DNA from: JAYEIA01 sp964472505
GTDB taxonomy: Bacteria > Bacteroidota > Bacteroidia > Bacteroidales > JAADGE01
Direction of reading: 5' to 3'
Length of the DNA stretch: 64,000 nucleotides
NCBI GenBank assembly: GCA_964472505.1
Contig: CAYYQW010000005.1
Span: forward strand, 1-64,000
Within the stretch, counting starts at the first letter, position 1, and the number at the start of each line of letters is the position of its first letter. The position numbers and the translations under genes were made by a program. Positions 15,913 through 25,157 of the stretch are shown here, piece by piece. The notes below the pieces were generated by a model that was given only the letters and a program-made list of their open reading frames with translations, made no database searches and was not told the origin of the DNA.

Positions 15913-16154
15913 AATTGAATTAGGCACATGAGTAATACCAAAAATAAAGTTACAGCATGTCGTTAAATATGTGGTTCCCCCTTAGAAAATGCCTGTTCCG
16001 ATTATTTCGGAAGGGGACAGGGGGATTGATTGATGCAAAAGTGTAAGTGAAATCATATTTAGTAGCTTGCATTTTGATATTTCTAATTATTGCAGATTTT
16101 GTAACATCTGCATATCAACAAGTTACCTGTATTAGTAAAGTGCCTAATTCAATT
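15913..16154. repeat. 242-bp segment bounded by a second 15-base inverted repeat
   Basis: AATTGAATTAGGCAC (15913-15927) is exactly complementary to 16140-16154. The interior contains CCCCCT/AGGGGG arms with inner hairpin potential (about 15976-16025) and no credible gene. Together with 15286-15773 it fills most of the 1.2 kb between the peptidase and DUF3109 genes. Confidence 0.5.
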
Positions 16155-16171
16155 ATAGAATATTGCTAAAA

Positions 16172-16744
16172 TTATTTATCCGCATAGGCTTTAGCGTAAA
16201 AATTCAATTTCTCGTACCATTCTTTTCCAAATTTCCGAATCAAAGCCGATTTAAGAAATTCGTAAAGGCGTATGTTTTTAAAGTCGCCTTTTATGCGCCC
16301 GGCTTCGCAGATACTCCAAGCCTGATAATTAACGGAGATATTGAGTTTGTTTTCCGTTATGCGCACCGGATAAAGGTGACAGGAAACCGGTTTCAGAAAC
16401 TTGATTTTGCCGGCATGATAGGCTTTCTCTATGGCGCAATGAGCAACGCCTTCCGGAGTAAAAACCGCATAAGCGCATTCTCTCTCGTTTACCAAAGGCG
16501 TAACAAAATCACCGTCGGAGTCTTTTATGAATAAACCTTGTTTTTTGATTTCTTCAAGCCCTTCCGGCCGCATGAAGTTTTCAAAGTTGGAAAACTCGCG
16601 CTTAAGAATAGTCAGTTCTTCTTTTTCTAAAGGTGCGCCGCTGTCTCCGTCCACGCAACAGGCGCCTTTGCACACCTTTACGTGGCATGCAAAGCGTTCC
16701 TGTACTAAATCGTCGGAGATTATGGTATTATCTATTTGTATCAT
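16172..16744 (-). CDS. DUF3109/YkgJ-like cysteine-rich protein
   Basis: The 190-residue cytoplasmic protein has the spaced cysteines of the DUF3109 family: RFACHVKVCKGACCVDGD at the N-terminus, a middle RECAYAVF, VAHCAIEKAY, and then PVSCHLYPVRI and SICEAG. These probably bind zinc or an iron-sulfur cluster. DUF3109 proteins are widely conserved in Bacteroidota and have no established function. Its start abuts the gpmI stop without intervening bases, so the two are cotranscribed and perhaps translationally coupled. Confidence 0.85.
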   Translation of the reverse strand: MIQIDNTIISDDLVQERFACHVKVCKGACCVDGDSGAPLEKEELTILKREFSNFENFMRPEGLEEIKKQGLFIKDSDGDFVTPLVNERECAYAVFTPEGVAHCAIEKAYHAGKIKFLKPVSCHLYPVRITENKLNISVNYQAWSICEAGRIKGDFKNIRLYEFLKSALIRKFGKEWYEKLNFYAKAYADK

Positions 16745-18265
16745 TTATTTAGTTAATACTTTCCCGGTCATTTCTTCGGGAATGTCCAAATTCATTATAT
16801 TTAGAAGGGTAGGAGCCACATCGGCCAAAATTCCGTTCTCCACTTGTTGTATATCCGGGTCTATTACAATGCAGGGAACCGGATTTAGCGAGTGTGCGGT
16901 ATTGGGGCTTCCGTCTTCGTTTACGGCATTATCGGCATTTCCGTGATCGGCAATAATCATCACGGAATAATTGTGTTCTTGTGCGGCATTTACCACTTTC
17001 TCAAGGCATCCGTCAACGGCTTCCACGGCTTTTTGAATGGCTTCGTAAATGCCCGTGTGGCCAACCATATCTCCGTTGGCAAAATTCAGACAAATAAAAT
17101 CCTGATTTTCGGTGGCAATCTCAGCCGTGAGCTTTTCGGTAACTTCCGGAGCGCTCATTTCGGGCTGCAGGTCGTAAGTGGCTACTTTTGGCGAAGGTAC
17201 TAAAATTCTTGATTCGCCTTCAAATTCATCGTTTTTGCCGCCCGAAAGGAAGAAGGTAACATGTGCAAACTTTTCCGTTTCGGCAATGCGTAATTGTTTT
17301 TTACCGTTTCTATCCAAAACTTCGCCTATGGTATTTTGCAGTTTTTCTTTTTCAAAGATCACTTTAATGCCTTCAAAATCTTCGTTGTATTGGGTCATGG
17401 TAAGATAATGCAAAGGCATCGTCTTCATATCTTCTTCGGGCATATCCTCTTGTGTAAGTGCCGTTGTAATTTGTCGCAATCGGTCGGTACGGAAATTGAA
17501 ACAAATAACCACATCGTTTTCTTCAATTATGGCACGCGGCTGTAAGTTTTCATCGGTGAAAGTAATCGGCTTTATGAATTCATCGGTTATGCCGTCATCA
17601 TAAGATTCTTGCACGGCTTTTACCGGGTCTTGGCTTTTTCTGCCTTTTCCTTTCGTCATCAGGTCGTAGCCAAGTTTAATTCGCTCCCAACGTTTGTCGC
17701 GATCCATGGTGTAATACCTTCCTATCAGACTGGCTATTTGCACATTGGAATCATTTAATTTATCTTGCAACTTTTGGATAAATCCTTTTCCGCTCCTCGG
17801 GTCTGTGTCGCGCCCGTCGGTAATGGCATGCACATACGCATTCTTTATTCCGTATTCATCGCTGATTTCGCAAAGTTTGTGAAGATGTTCCTGCGACGAA
17901 TGTACGCCTCCGTCGGAAACTAAACCGAGAAAATGTACTTTTTTATCATTCTTTTTAGCGTATTCAAAAGCTTCTTTCAGAACCGGGTTTTCTTTTATGC
18001 TTCCGTCTTGTACGGCTTTATTTATTTTTACTAAGTCTTGATATACAATGCGTCCGGCACCTATATTCATGTGGCCTACTTCCGAATTTCCCATTTGGCC
18101 TTCCGGCAGCCCTACATTTTCTCCGGAAGTTTCAAGTTTTGAATGCGGATATTTTTCGTAAAGGCTGTCTGTGAAAGGTGTTTTCGCATTATTAATAATG
18201 TCTGATTCAGAGCCGTTTCCCAAGCCCCATCCGTCTAATATTATGAGTATTGTTTTTTTGTTCAT
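16745..18265 (-). CDS. gpmI: 2,3-bisphosphoglycerate-independent phosphoglycerate mutase
   Basis: GpmI interconverts 3- and 2-phosphoglycerate in glycolysis using two Mn ions. The 506-residue protein has full length and all landmarks: LIILDGWGLG (metal Asp), the phospho-serine loop QMGNSEVGHMNIGAG, HAITDGRDTDP, the RYYTMDRDKRW substrate segment, FRTDRLRQ, and the C-terminal metal sites ANGDMVGHTG, MIIADHGNADN and AHSLNPVP. It overlaps nothing upstream and ends exactly where the DUF3109 gene begins. Confidence 0.97.
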   Translation of the reverse strand: MNKKTILIILDGWGLGNGSESDIINNAKTPFTDSLYEKYPHSKLETSGENVGLPEGQMGNSEVGHMNIGAGRIVYQDLVKINKAVQDGSIKENPVLKEAFEYAKKNDKKVHFLGLVSDGGVHSSQEHLHKLCEISDEYGIKNAYVHAITDGRDTDPRSGKGFIQKLQDKLNDSNVQIASLIGRYYTMDRDKRWERIKLGYDLMTKGKGRKSQDPVKAVQESYDDGITDEFIKPITFTDENLQPRAIIEENDVVICFNFRTDRLRQITTALTQEDMPEEDMKTMPLHYLTMTQYNEDFEGIKVIFEKEKLQNTIGEVLDRNGKKQLRIAETEKFAHVTFFLSGGKNDEFEGESRILVPSPKVATYDLQPEMSAPEVTEKLTAEIATENQDFICLNFANGDMVGHTGIYEAIQKAVEAVDGCLEKVVNAAQEHNYSVMIIADHGNADNAVNEDGSPNTAHSLNPVPCIVIDPDIQQVENGILADVAPTLLNIMNLDIPEEMTGKVLTK

Positions 18266-18292
18266 AATGTATATTTTATTAAAAATTATTAA

Positions 18293-18904
18293 TTATCCGT
18301 TATGTTTAAATTTGATTTCTAATTGATTATAAAATTTCAAAAAACTAAGCCGGTGATAGGGTGTCAAGCCGTATTCTCCAATGGCATTCCGATGCTCTCG
18401 AGTAGCGTAACCTTTGTTTCGGTCCCAACCGTAATTCGGATAAGCCTTATGCAGGCCAAGCATGAATTCGTCGCGATGTGTTTTAGCTAAAACAGATGCA
18501 GCCGCAATGCTTTGGTATTTCCCGTCGCCTTTTATAATGCATTGATACGGTATTTTGCCAAAAGGCTTGAACCGGTTTCCGTCGGTGATTATAAAAGCAG
18601 GTTCTGTTTTAAGTTTTTCCAATGCTCGGTGCATAGCCAAAATGGAAGCATTTAAAATGTTTATTTTGTCAATTTCCTTGTTGTCTATTGATGCAACTGC
18701 CCAAGCCAAAGCTTTTTGCTCAATTTCTTTGCGTAATTCCACTCTTTTTTTTTCCGAAAGCTTCTTGGAATCATTTAACCCTTCAACGGGTTTCTCCGGA
18801 TGTAAAATTACCGCTGCCGCATATACCGGTCCTGCGGGGCATCCGCGCCCGGCTTCATCACAGCCTGCTTCGGGTATTCGTTCTGAAAAAGAAACTTTGA
18901 GCAT
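18293..18904 (-). CDS. rnhB: Ribonuclease HII
   Basis: RNase HII removes ribonucleotides from DNA. The start at 18904 gives 203 residues beginning LKVSFSERIPEAGCDEAGRGC; a start nine codons upstream is possible. The D-E-x-G-R-G motif holds two catalytic acids. Later motifs are ITDGNRFKPF (third Asp), IIKGDGKYQSIAAASVLAKTHRD (fourth Asp and substrate loop) and the C-terminal YGLTPYHRLSF. No membrane segment. It lies 27 bases upstream of gpmI on the same strand. Confidence 0.95.
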   Translation of the reverse strand: MLKVSFSERIPEAGCDEAGRGCPAGPVYAAAVILHPEKPVEGLNDSKKLSEKKRVELRKEIEQKALAWAVASIDNKEIDKINILNASILAMHRALEKLKTEPAFIITDGNRFKPFGKIPYQCIIKGDGKYQSIAAASVLAKTHRDEFMLGLHKAYPNYGWDRNKGYATREHRNAIGEYGLTPYHRLSFLKFYNQLEIKFKHNG

Positions 18905-19147
18905 AGTATTTACTGTATTTTGCATCGGCAAAGCTATGAAAATAAAATGGCTTTTCGTCTTATTTTCACATCCGCATCTATAAAAAAACCCGCAAACGTT
19001 TGATAAAGTATAGGTTCAAATTACAGTTTTGTCTGTTTTGCTGTATCATTTAGTTGCAAAAACCGGCTATTGGTACTCCGGTTTAGATAATTCATAGTAT
19101 TTAGTCTTTTTTTTATATGTGCTTATGAAACTGTTTGGATTTTTCAT

Positions 19148-19155
19148 TATATTTG
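19148..19155 (+). promoter_or_regulatory. -7 box upstream of the beta-propeller cluster
   Basis: TATATTTG lies 24 bases before the preferred ATG at 19180. A TTTG at 19134-19137 is only 10 bases away, too close for a normal -33 box, so the promoter is incomplete by eye. The box makes the earlier possible start at 19135 unlikely. The 243-base divergent region between rnhB and this gene shows no other feature. Confidence 0.4.
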
Positions 19156-19179
19156 GCGTTCACCGAAAAACTGTTCATC

Positions 19180-20478
19180 ATGATTTACAAATTGTTATTA
19201 CCGGCATTCTTGATGCTGTTTTCTGTTTACGGATGTGCTCAAACATCCGACAATAAAGACTCAAATTCGGATATTGCCAAAGAAAGTACAACCATTTCCG
19301 ATAAGAACTATTCAAAAACCGCCACACCCACAAAATGGCGAGGCCCCAATGCCGACGGAATTTATCCCGAAAGTAACTTATTGGATGAATGGCCGGAAGC
19401 CGGCCCCGAAGAATTGTGGGTAAATGAAAGTGTAGGCGTAGGGCATTCATCACCCGCCATAGCAAACGGGAAAATTTATCTAACCGGGATGGAAGGCGAA
19501 AATACCGGAACTCTATTTATACTTTCGCAAGACGGAAAACTTCTTAAAAAGAAAGCCTACGGCACGGATTGGACGGATTCATATCCCGGCTCACGCTCCA
19601 CGCCCACGGTTGTTGGTGATTTGGTCTATGTGTATTCATCACAAGGCGAATTGGTTTGTCTCGATGAAGAAACATTGGATGTGGTCTGGCAGAAAAATGT
19701 ATTTGAAGATTTTGACGGGAAAAATATCAAATGGGGCGTTACTGAAACGCCGGTTGTGGAAGGCGAAAAAATATACATCTCGCCCGGCGGAGAGAAAGAC
19801 AATGTAGTAGCTTTGAACCGTTTTACCGGCGCAAAAATTTGGTCATCGCCCGGAAAAGGAGAAATATCAGCCTATTGTACGCCTTTGCTTATAGATTTAC
19901 CCAAACGTAAACTTTTGGTTACCATGATGGAAAGCCACATCATAGGAATCGACCGCGAAACCGGTGAATTCCTTTGGGCACATCACCAACCCAACAAATA
20001 TTCCGTACATGCCAATACTCCTTTGTATCACAACGGCCATATCTTTTATTCCAGCGGCTACGGAAAAGGCTCCGGTATGCTTGAACTGAGCGAAGACGGA
20101 AGCTCCGTTACCGAAAAATGGTACACCGAAGAATTGGACAACCGCATGGGCGGAATGGTATTGATTGACGGATACATCTATTCCTCCGGCCAAAACAAAC
20201 GCGGCTGGCAAGCTCTGGATTGGCAAACCGGCGAACAAAAGTTTTATGAAACCGGCGAAATTTTCAAAGGCGTGGTAATTGCTGCCGACGACAAACTCTA
20301 TTGCTACTCGCAACGCGGCGAACTGGCTTTGGTAAAACCAAACCCCGAAAAATTTGAAGTGATTTCGCAAACCAAAGTAACGCACGGCAATGCTCAACAT
20401 TGGTCGCATCCGGTAATAAAAGACGGAGTACTGTACCAACGACACGGCGAAGCCCTTGTAGCATACAAAATTAAATAG
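19180..20478 (+). CDS. PQQ-like beta-propeller lipoprotein
   Basis: From the ATG at 19180 the product is 432 residues with a lipoprotein signal (FLMLFSVYGC, lipidated Cys 19) and a linker rich in Ser/Asn. The rest is an eight-bladed PQQ-like propeller. Blade signatures recur: WRGPNADGIYP at the start, GHSSPAIANGKIYLTG, GELVCLDEETLDVVWQ, VVALNRFTGAKIW, IIGIDRETGEFLWA and WQALDWQTGEQKFY. I see no clear PQQ-binding residues, so it may be a structural or protein-binding propeller. It heads a plus-strand set of propeller and iron-sulfur genes. A strong hairpin after its stop separates it partly from the next gene. Confidence 0.82.
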   Translation: MIYKLLLPAFLMLFSVYGCAQTSDNKDSNSDIAKESTTISDKNYSKTATPTKWRGPNADGIYPESNLLDEWPEAGPEELWVNESVGVGHSSPAIANGKIYLTGMEGENTGTLFILSQDGKLLKKKAYGTDWTDSYPGSRSTPTVVGDLVYVYSSQGELVCLDEETLDVVWQKNVFEDFDGKNIKWGVTETPVVEGEKIYISPGGEKDNVVALNRFTGAKIWSSPGKGEISAYCTPLLIDLPKRKLLVTMMESHIIGIDRETGEFLWAHHQPNKYSVHANTPLYHNGHIFYSSGYGKGSGMLELSEDGSSVTEKWYTEELDNRMGGMVLIDGYIYSSGQNKRGWQALDWQTGEQKFYETGEIFKGVVIAADDKLYCYSQRGELALVKPNPEKFEVISQTKVTHGNAQHWSHPVIKDGVLYQRHGEALVAYKIK

Positions 20479-20486
20479 TCTCAAAT

Positions 20487-20575
20487 ACTTCAAAACTCCA
20501 AACACTTCAAAACTCCAAACACTTCAAAACTCCAAACACTTCAAAACGTCCGGAGGACTTTTGAACGTGTTTGGA
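20487..20575 (+). terminator. 17-base tandem repeat ending in a strong hairpin
   Basis: ACTTCAAAACTCCAAAC is repeated exactly three times (20487-20537) with a partial fourth copy. The last copies form the left arm of a long hairpin: TCCAAACAC(20531-) pairs with GTGTTTGGA, and TTCAAAA-GTCC pairs with GGACTTTTGAA around a GGA loop (20531-20575). No long T run follows, so termination may be partial. The 3' side up to 20682 holds a CCTGCA/TGCAGG dyad. Confidence 0.55.
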
Positions 20576-20682
20576 GAGTAGAGAATAAAAGAAATTGATA
20601 CCAATTGAGCCTGCACCGAAGCAGCAAAACAGGACTGCTTGCAGGTGTTTCATAAATAGTAACAACCGAATAACTCAAGCCA

Positions 20683-22128
20683 ATGAAAATACCCGTTGCG
20701 GAGCAAGATTTGAAAAAAGCCATCCCGGCTTTTTTAATTATTACGGCTTTAATTCTTATTGCCGTATGGCTGTTTCGTGACCCTACCGCCAATTTTGCCG
20801 CAAGTGTTCCCGGAATGGATGACCGCGACAAAGGCATGAAAATTCCTCCCGAGAATATTGAAATCGGTGAGCACTTCAAAGTTTTTGATGCCGAAGTTGA
20901 CAGCTTGTCGGAGTCTTGGCCTCGCTTTCGCGGTGCCGATTTCGATAATATTTCTAAATCGGATGTGAAGCTAATTAATCAATTTCCGGAAAACGGCCCA
21001 AAAATACTTTGGAAACATGAACTGGGCGAAGGCCATGGCGGTGCAGCCATATACAAAGGCTTGGTATATATTTTGGATTATGACGAAGACGGCAGAGCCG
21101 ATATGCTGCGATGCTTTAATCTGCTTACCGGAGAAGAACTTTGGCGACGCTGGTACAATGTGAAGATTAAGCGAAACCACGGCATTTCACGAACCGTGCC
21201 GGCCGTAACCGATGATTATATCCTGACCCTCGGCCCGCGCTGCCACGTAATGGCTACGCGCCGACAAGACGGCGAATTTCTTTGGGGCATTGATATTGAA
21301 AAAGAGTACAATACCGAGTCGCCGCTTTGGTACACCGGCCAATGTCCTTTGATTTATGACAATGAAGCCGTTTTGGCTGTGGGCGGCAAAGATTTGCTGA
21401 TTGGCACGGATATGGAAACCGGCGAACTGAAATGGAAAACACCGAACCCGGACAGTTTGCAGATGTCACATTCATCAATAATACCTTTTAGCTTCGGCGG
21501 AAAAGATATGTTTGTTTATTCGGCAGTTGGCGGTGTGGTCGGTGTGTCGGCCGAGCCGGAAGACCGCGGAAGAATTCTGTGGAAAACTACTGAATGGGAC
21601 CATTCCGTGGTGGCGCCTTCGCCCGTTTGTATGCCCGACGGAAAAATAATGCTTTCGGCCGGATACGGTGCCGGCAGCATGTTGCTGCAGTTATCGGAAA
21701 ACGGCGGAGATTTCAGCCTGCAAGTGTTGGATGAATATAAACCGGCTCAGGGCTTGTCTTCCGAACAACAAAGCTTTATTTATTATAAAGAAAAATTGTT
21801 CGGTATTTTACCGAAAGATGCCGGAGCTAATCGTAATCAATTGGTTTGTGCCAATCCGGATAATCCCAAAGAGTTTGTATGGACCAGCGGAAAAACCAAC
21901 CGTTTTGGCCTCGGGCCATACATGATTGCCGATGATAAAATTTTCTTTTTGAATGATGACGGCACTTTGTTCATCGCAGAAGCATCGGTAAGCGCTTATA
22001 AACAATTGGACAGCTACAAACTGTTAGACGGGCATGATGCCTGGGCTCCATTGGCTTTAACCAACGGTTATATGGTTTTACGCGATTCGAAAACTATGGT
22101 TTGTATCGACCTAAATCAAAAACAATGA
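20683..22128 (+). CDS. Membrane-anchored PQQ-like beta-propeller protein
   Basis: The 481-residue product has one N-terminal membrane helix (residues about 15-31, AFLIITALILIAVWLF) and a periplasmic propeller. Blade motifs include WPRFRGADFDNISKSD, LLTGEELWRRW, RHGISRTVPAVTDDY-like WxT strands, LIGTDMETGELKWKTP and GRILWKTTEWDHSVVAPSP. Unlike many PQQ enzymes no obvious catalytic Asp/Glu pocket is seen. It overlaps the next gene by 4 bases (ATGA), indicating coupled translation. The resemblance to the 19180 and 25130 products suggests the three arose by duplication. Confidence 0.8.
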   Translation: MKIPVAEQDLKKAIPAFLIITALILIAVWLFRDPTANFAASVPGMDDRDKGMKIPPENIEIGEHFKVFDAEVDSLSESWPRFRGADFDNISKSDVKLINQFPENGPKILWKHELGEGHGGAAIYKGLVYILDYDEDGRADMLRCFNLLTGEELWRRWYNVKIKRNHGISRTVPAVTDDYILTLGPRCHVMATRRQDGEFLWGIDIEKEYNTESPLWYTGQCPLIYDNEAVLAVGGKDLLIGTDMETGELKWKTPNPDSLQMSHSSIIPFSFGGKDMFVYSAVGGVVGVSAEPEDRGRILWKTTEWDHSVVAPSPVCMPDGKIMLSAGYGAGSMLLQLSENGGDFSLQVLDEYKPAQGLSSEQQSFIYYKEKLFGILPKDAGANRNQLVCANPDNPKEFVWTSGKTNRFGLGPYMIADDKIFFLNDDGTLFIAEASVSAYKQLDSYKLLDGHDAWAPLALTNGYMVLRDSKTMVCIDLNQKQ

Positions 22129-23090
22129 AAAATAAAGGGATAACGGCTCTGATTATTGCTTTGCTGCTTTTGCTGGCGGCCATGCTTGTTTATGATTTAT
22201 TTCTGAAAGAAAAAAAGATAGGTAAGCAAATCGAGAGTCGAAAAGAGTCCGTCGATTTTTCGGAAAACCCAAAAGTTTCCGATAAAAGTTACGCTGAGAA
22301 GTTTCAGGCAGATTTGCCGCTTAACAAGCCGGCCGGCCTGTATTTTCATAACGATACGCTTTATGTATCCGGAGATTCCGTGATACTGTTTCTGAATACA
22401 AAAGGAGAGTTGCTTCATCGGCTTCAATTGTCGGATGCGCCAAAAAATCTGTGCGTTCGCAACGATACATTTTTCGTGCTGTTTGAGAATTATTTTGCGG
22501 CATACAAAAAGGGAGAAAGCAAATTGTTTAGTTCAGATGTTTTTAATGAGAAAACTCGTTTTAAAGCTTTGGATTTGAAAGATAATCGGCTGTTTATAAC
22601 GGATGCCGGCAATAAAAAGGTCTTACAATTTAATCTTTCCGGAGAGAAGATTGACGAATTTGAAGGTTTTTCAGGCAATGATATTTTGCACGGTTTTATA
22701 ATACCAAGCCCGTTTTTTCATTTGGAAGTAAACTCCGAGAATGAGCTTTGGGTAGTAAACCCCGGAATGCATTTGTTGCAACATTATACCCCCAAAGGTG
22801 ATTTGGAAAACGTATGGGGCGAGTCCGGTATGTTTACCGAAGGTTTCAGCGGATGCTGTAATCCGGCTTATTTCAGCTTTTTGCCAAACGGCCATTTTGT
22901 AACAAGCGAAAAAGGAGCAGTAAGAGTAAAGATATACAACACCAAGGGAGAGTTCATAGAACTTGTGGCTTCCGGTGATGATTTTAAGAACGGGAAAGCC
23001 GCTCCGCAACCCGCTACTGACAGTAAAGGAAATATATGGTTGCTGGATTTTGACAGGAAACAATTACGTTTTTTTGAAAAACAGAAATAA
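22125..23090 (+). CDS. Membrane-anchored six-bladed (NHL-like) propeller protein
   Basis: The start at 22125 gives 321 residues with a single N-terminal anchor (ALIIALLLLLAAMLVYDLF). The periplasmic part shows NHL-type repeats with phi-N-phi strands: LPLNKPAGLYFHNDTLYVSG, LYVSGDSVILFLNTKGELLH, LFITDAGNKKVLQFNLSGEK, LWVVNPGMHLLQHYTPKGDL and GNIWLLDFDRKQLRFFEK. A CC pair occurs in FSGCCNPAYFSF, a motif also found in other redox-associated NHL proteins. It overlaps both neighbours (ATGA at the start, 1 base at the end), so it belongs to the same translational unit. Confidence 0.75.
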   Translation: MKNKGITALIIALLLLLAAMLVYDLFLKEKKIGKQIESRKESVDFSENPKVSDKSYAEKFQADLPLNKPAGLYFHNDTLYVSGDSVILFLNTKGELLHRLQLSDAPKNLCVRNDTFFVLFENYFAAYKKGESKLFSSDVFNEKTRFKALDLKDNRLFITDAGNKKVLQFNLSGEKIDEFEGFSGNDILHGFIIPSPFFHLEVNSENELWVVNPGMHLLQHYTPKGDLENVWGESGMFTEGFSGCCNPAYFSFLPNGHFVTSEKGAVRVKIYNTKGEFIELVASGDDFKNGKAAPQPATDSKGNIWLLDFDRKQLRFFEKQK

Positions 23091-23287
23091 TGGACAGAAA
23101 ACAATTTTTGGAAAAGATAGGGCGGTATTCACTTTTAACAGCTTTGGTATCTGTCAGCGGTTTGTTGGCCGTGCGCAGTTTTGACCCCGAACGTTGTCAA
23201 GTGGCTGCTTTCTGTAAAGATTGCGGCAAATATGCTGAATGCAAACTGCCCGAAAAGGTTAAAAAGGAATACAATGAGCAAAAATAA
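23090..23287 (+). CDS. Small membrane-anchored cysteine protein
   Basis: The 65-residue product has a Tat-like or anchor N-terminus (KQFLEKIGRYSLLTALVSVSG) and a short periplasmic tail with four cysteines: ERCQVAAFCKDCGKYAEC. The spacing could bind a metal or cluster or form disulfides. The ATG overlaps the previous stop by one base, and the gene overlaps the next ferredoxin gene by 14 bases, so it is a real member of the operon. No known family recognised. Confidence 0.65.
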   Translation: MDRKQFLEKIGRYSLLTALVSVSGLLAVRSFDPERCQVAAFCKDCGKYAECKLPEKVKKEYNEQK

Positions 23288-23849
23288 AAAAATAGACCGA
23301 CGAGAGTTTATCGGGAAAGTAGGGCGCATTTCGGTGGGTACGCTCGTGCTGGGAACTGCGGCTTGGGCCTTGGCAAAAAATACCGGCAAAACCTACGTTT
23401 GGCAAATTGACCCATACAAATGCACCCAATGCGGACGTTGCGAAACCGATTGCGTGTTAAGCCCTTCGGCATCTAAATGCGTGCATGTTTACGACATGTG
23501 CGGATATTGTGATTTGTGCGGAGCATACTTCAAACCCAATACCAAAGACTTAAATACGGCTGCCGAGCACCAATTATGCCCCACAGCTGCCATTGAACGG
23601 AAATTCATTGAACCGCCCTATTTTGAATATACCATAATCGAAGACCTCTGCATAGGCTGCGCCAAATGCGTGAAAGGCTGCACCGATTTCGGCAACGGCT
23701 CTCTGCAAATGCAAATCATTCACGAGATTTGTGTTAATTGCAATGAATGTGCCATTGCCCGCGTTTGTCCGTCGGATGCCATAAGCCGCATACCCGTGGA
23801 TGACCCCTACGAGATAAAAGGAGAATTTTCATACAGAAATAAGACCTAA
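23274..23849 (+). CDS. Tat-exported polyferredoxin (NapG-like)
   Basis: From the ATG at 23274 the product is 191 residues, starting with a twin-arginine-type signal (IDRREFIGKVGRISVGT). It then has four cysteine clusters: CTQCGRCETDC, CGYCDLC, CIGCAKCVKGC and CVNCNECAIARVC, each closed by a CP or a distant Cys (LCPTAAI, VCPSDAI). About four 4Fe-4S clusters are plausible. NapG-type ferredoxins carry electrons from a NapH-like membrane partner to a periplasmic enzyme; here such a partner follows 3 bases later. The beta-propellers around it replace the usual cytochrome or molybdoenzyme neighbours. Confidence 0.82.
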   Translation: MSKNKKIDRREFIGKVGRISVGTLVLGTAAWALAKNTGKTYVWQIDPYKCTQCGRCETDCVLSPSASKCVHVYDMCGYCDLCGAYFKPNTKDLNTAAEHQLCPTAAIERKFIEPPYFEYTIIEDLCIGCAKCVKGCTDFGNGSLQMQIIHEICVNCNECAIARVCPSDAISRIPVDDPYEIKGEFSYRNKT

Positions 23850-23852
23850 TTG

Positions 23853-25157
23853 ATGAAGCGAAGACTCTTACTGCTTTTACTGTTGTATTTTTCAATAAGC
23901 CTGTCGTTGCAGGCTCAAAACGAACCGCGATTTCCAAAGCCTGAATTCGACAGCGAATATGAACAACCCACAGTCGAACATCCCGAGCCGCGGGCGCTTA
24001 GATTGGAATACTTGGATGTGCTTATACTTTTGGCTGTTATGTCGCTTACGGCATTTTTTGCTCTGAAAAGACGTTCGCGCAAAGCCATTATGTGGTTATC
24101 AATTTTTAGTTTGCTCTATTTTGGTTTTTATCGGGTGGGCTGTATCTGTTCGGTTGGCTCGGTGCAAAATGTCGCCATGAGTCTTTTCGGAAGCGGATAT
24201 GCGGTTTCGCTTACAGTTTTGGCATTTTTTGTTTTGCCTTTGATTTTCGCCTTGTTTTTCGGAAGAGTTTTTTGTGCTGCAGCCTGCCCGCTCGGCGTTA
24301 TACAAGACTTAGTACACATAAAATCCGTAAAAGTGCCTTTGGGTTTGCAAAAAGCCCTGTCATTGTTTCCGTATATCTATCTGGCTTTTGCCGTACTTTT
24401 TGCCGCTACCGGTTCCGATTTTATCATCTGTCGCTATGACCCCTTTGTAGGGATTTTCAGAATGGATGCTGCTTTTCATCTCATTGTTTTGGGAATCGCT
24501 TTTTTGTTAATCGGCATGTTTGTAGGAAGGCCTTATTGTCGGTTTGTTTGCCCGTACAGCGTGCCCTTGAAATGGATGTCGCATTTTTCAAAATACCATT
24601 TGAGCATAACGCCCGATAAATGCATCAATTGCCGTTTGTGCGAAGATTCTTGTCCTTTCGATGCTATTGACATGCCGACCGAAAGCCCCGGGAAATCCAA
24701 AAATAAATCGTATTTGCAGCGCTTCGCCTTGTATTTGATATTGATACCGTTGCTTGCCGCAGCTTCCGGCTTTTTATTATCAGAATCTTCCGATTTGTTT
24801 GCCAAAGTAAACTCTAAAGTCCGCTTGGCTGAAATAATGCAGAAGGATGAAGAAGCGCTTAATGAAGAACAGTTGCTTGAAAAAGAAACCTTTCTGGCAT
24901 CCGGAAAAACGGCCGATGAGCTTTTGGCCGAAACAGAGCAAATTCGCAGCCAATTTTATGCCGGTTCTTGGTTTGTCGGAATTTTTATAGGTGCCGTATT
25001 AGCCATTGTATTATTACAGACCGTAGTTTTCAGAACCCGAACCGATTATACACCCAATAAAGCCAATTGTTTCAGTTGCGGACGATGTTTTGACCATTGT
25101 CCGGTAGAAAAATCAGAACCACAGAAACCATGGATAAAGAAATTAAAATTAAATTAG
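23853..25157 (+). CDS. NapH/NosR-family membrane ferredoxin
   Basis: The ATG at 23853 (preferred over a TTG one codon earlier) gives 434 residues: a signal peptide ending near LSLQAQ, then at least five membrane helices. Fer4_5 signatures are present: GRVFCAAACPLGVIQD and GRPYCRFVCPYSVPLKW. A typical CINCRLCEDSCPFDAID cluster and a C-terminal CFSCGRCFDHCPVE follow. Proteins of this type take electrons from quinol (or return them) across the inner membrane. It overlaps the next gene by 28 bases. It is the membrane core of the propeller/ferredoxin set. Confidence 0.85.
   Translation: MKRRLLLLLLLYFSISLSLQAQNEPRFPKPEFDSEYEQPTVEHPEPRALRLEYLDVLILLAVMSLTAFFALKRRSRKAIMWLSIFSLLYFGFYRVGCICSVGSVQNVAMSLFGSGYAVSLTVLAFFVLPLIFALFFGRVFCAAACPLGVIQDLVHIKSVKVPLGLQKALSLFPYIYLAFAVLFAATGSDFIICRYDPFVGIFRMDAAFHLIVLGIAFLLIGMFVGRPYCRFVCPYSVPLKWMSHFSKYHLSITPDKCINCRLCEDSCPFDAIDMPTESPGKSKNKSYLQRFALYLILIPLLAAASGFLLSESSDLFAKVNSKVRLAEIMQKDEEALNEEQLLEKETFLASGKTADELLAETEQIRSQFYAGSWFVGIFIGAVLAIVLLQTVVFRTRTDYTPNKANCFSCGRCFDHCPVEKSEPQKPWIKKLKLN

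Noticed and set aside
20487..20537. Three 17-base tandem copies as a possible iteron or CRISPR-like array
   Set aside because: No spacers and only three copies directly joined to a hairpin; more likely repeat expansion in an intergenic region.
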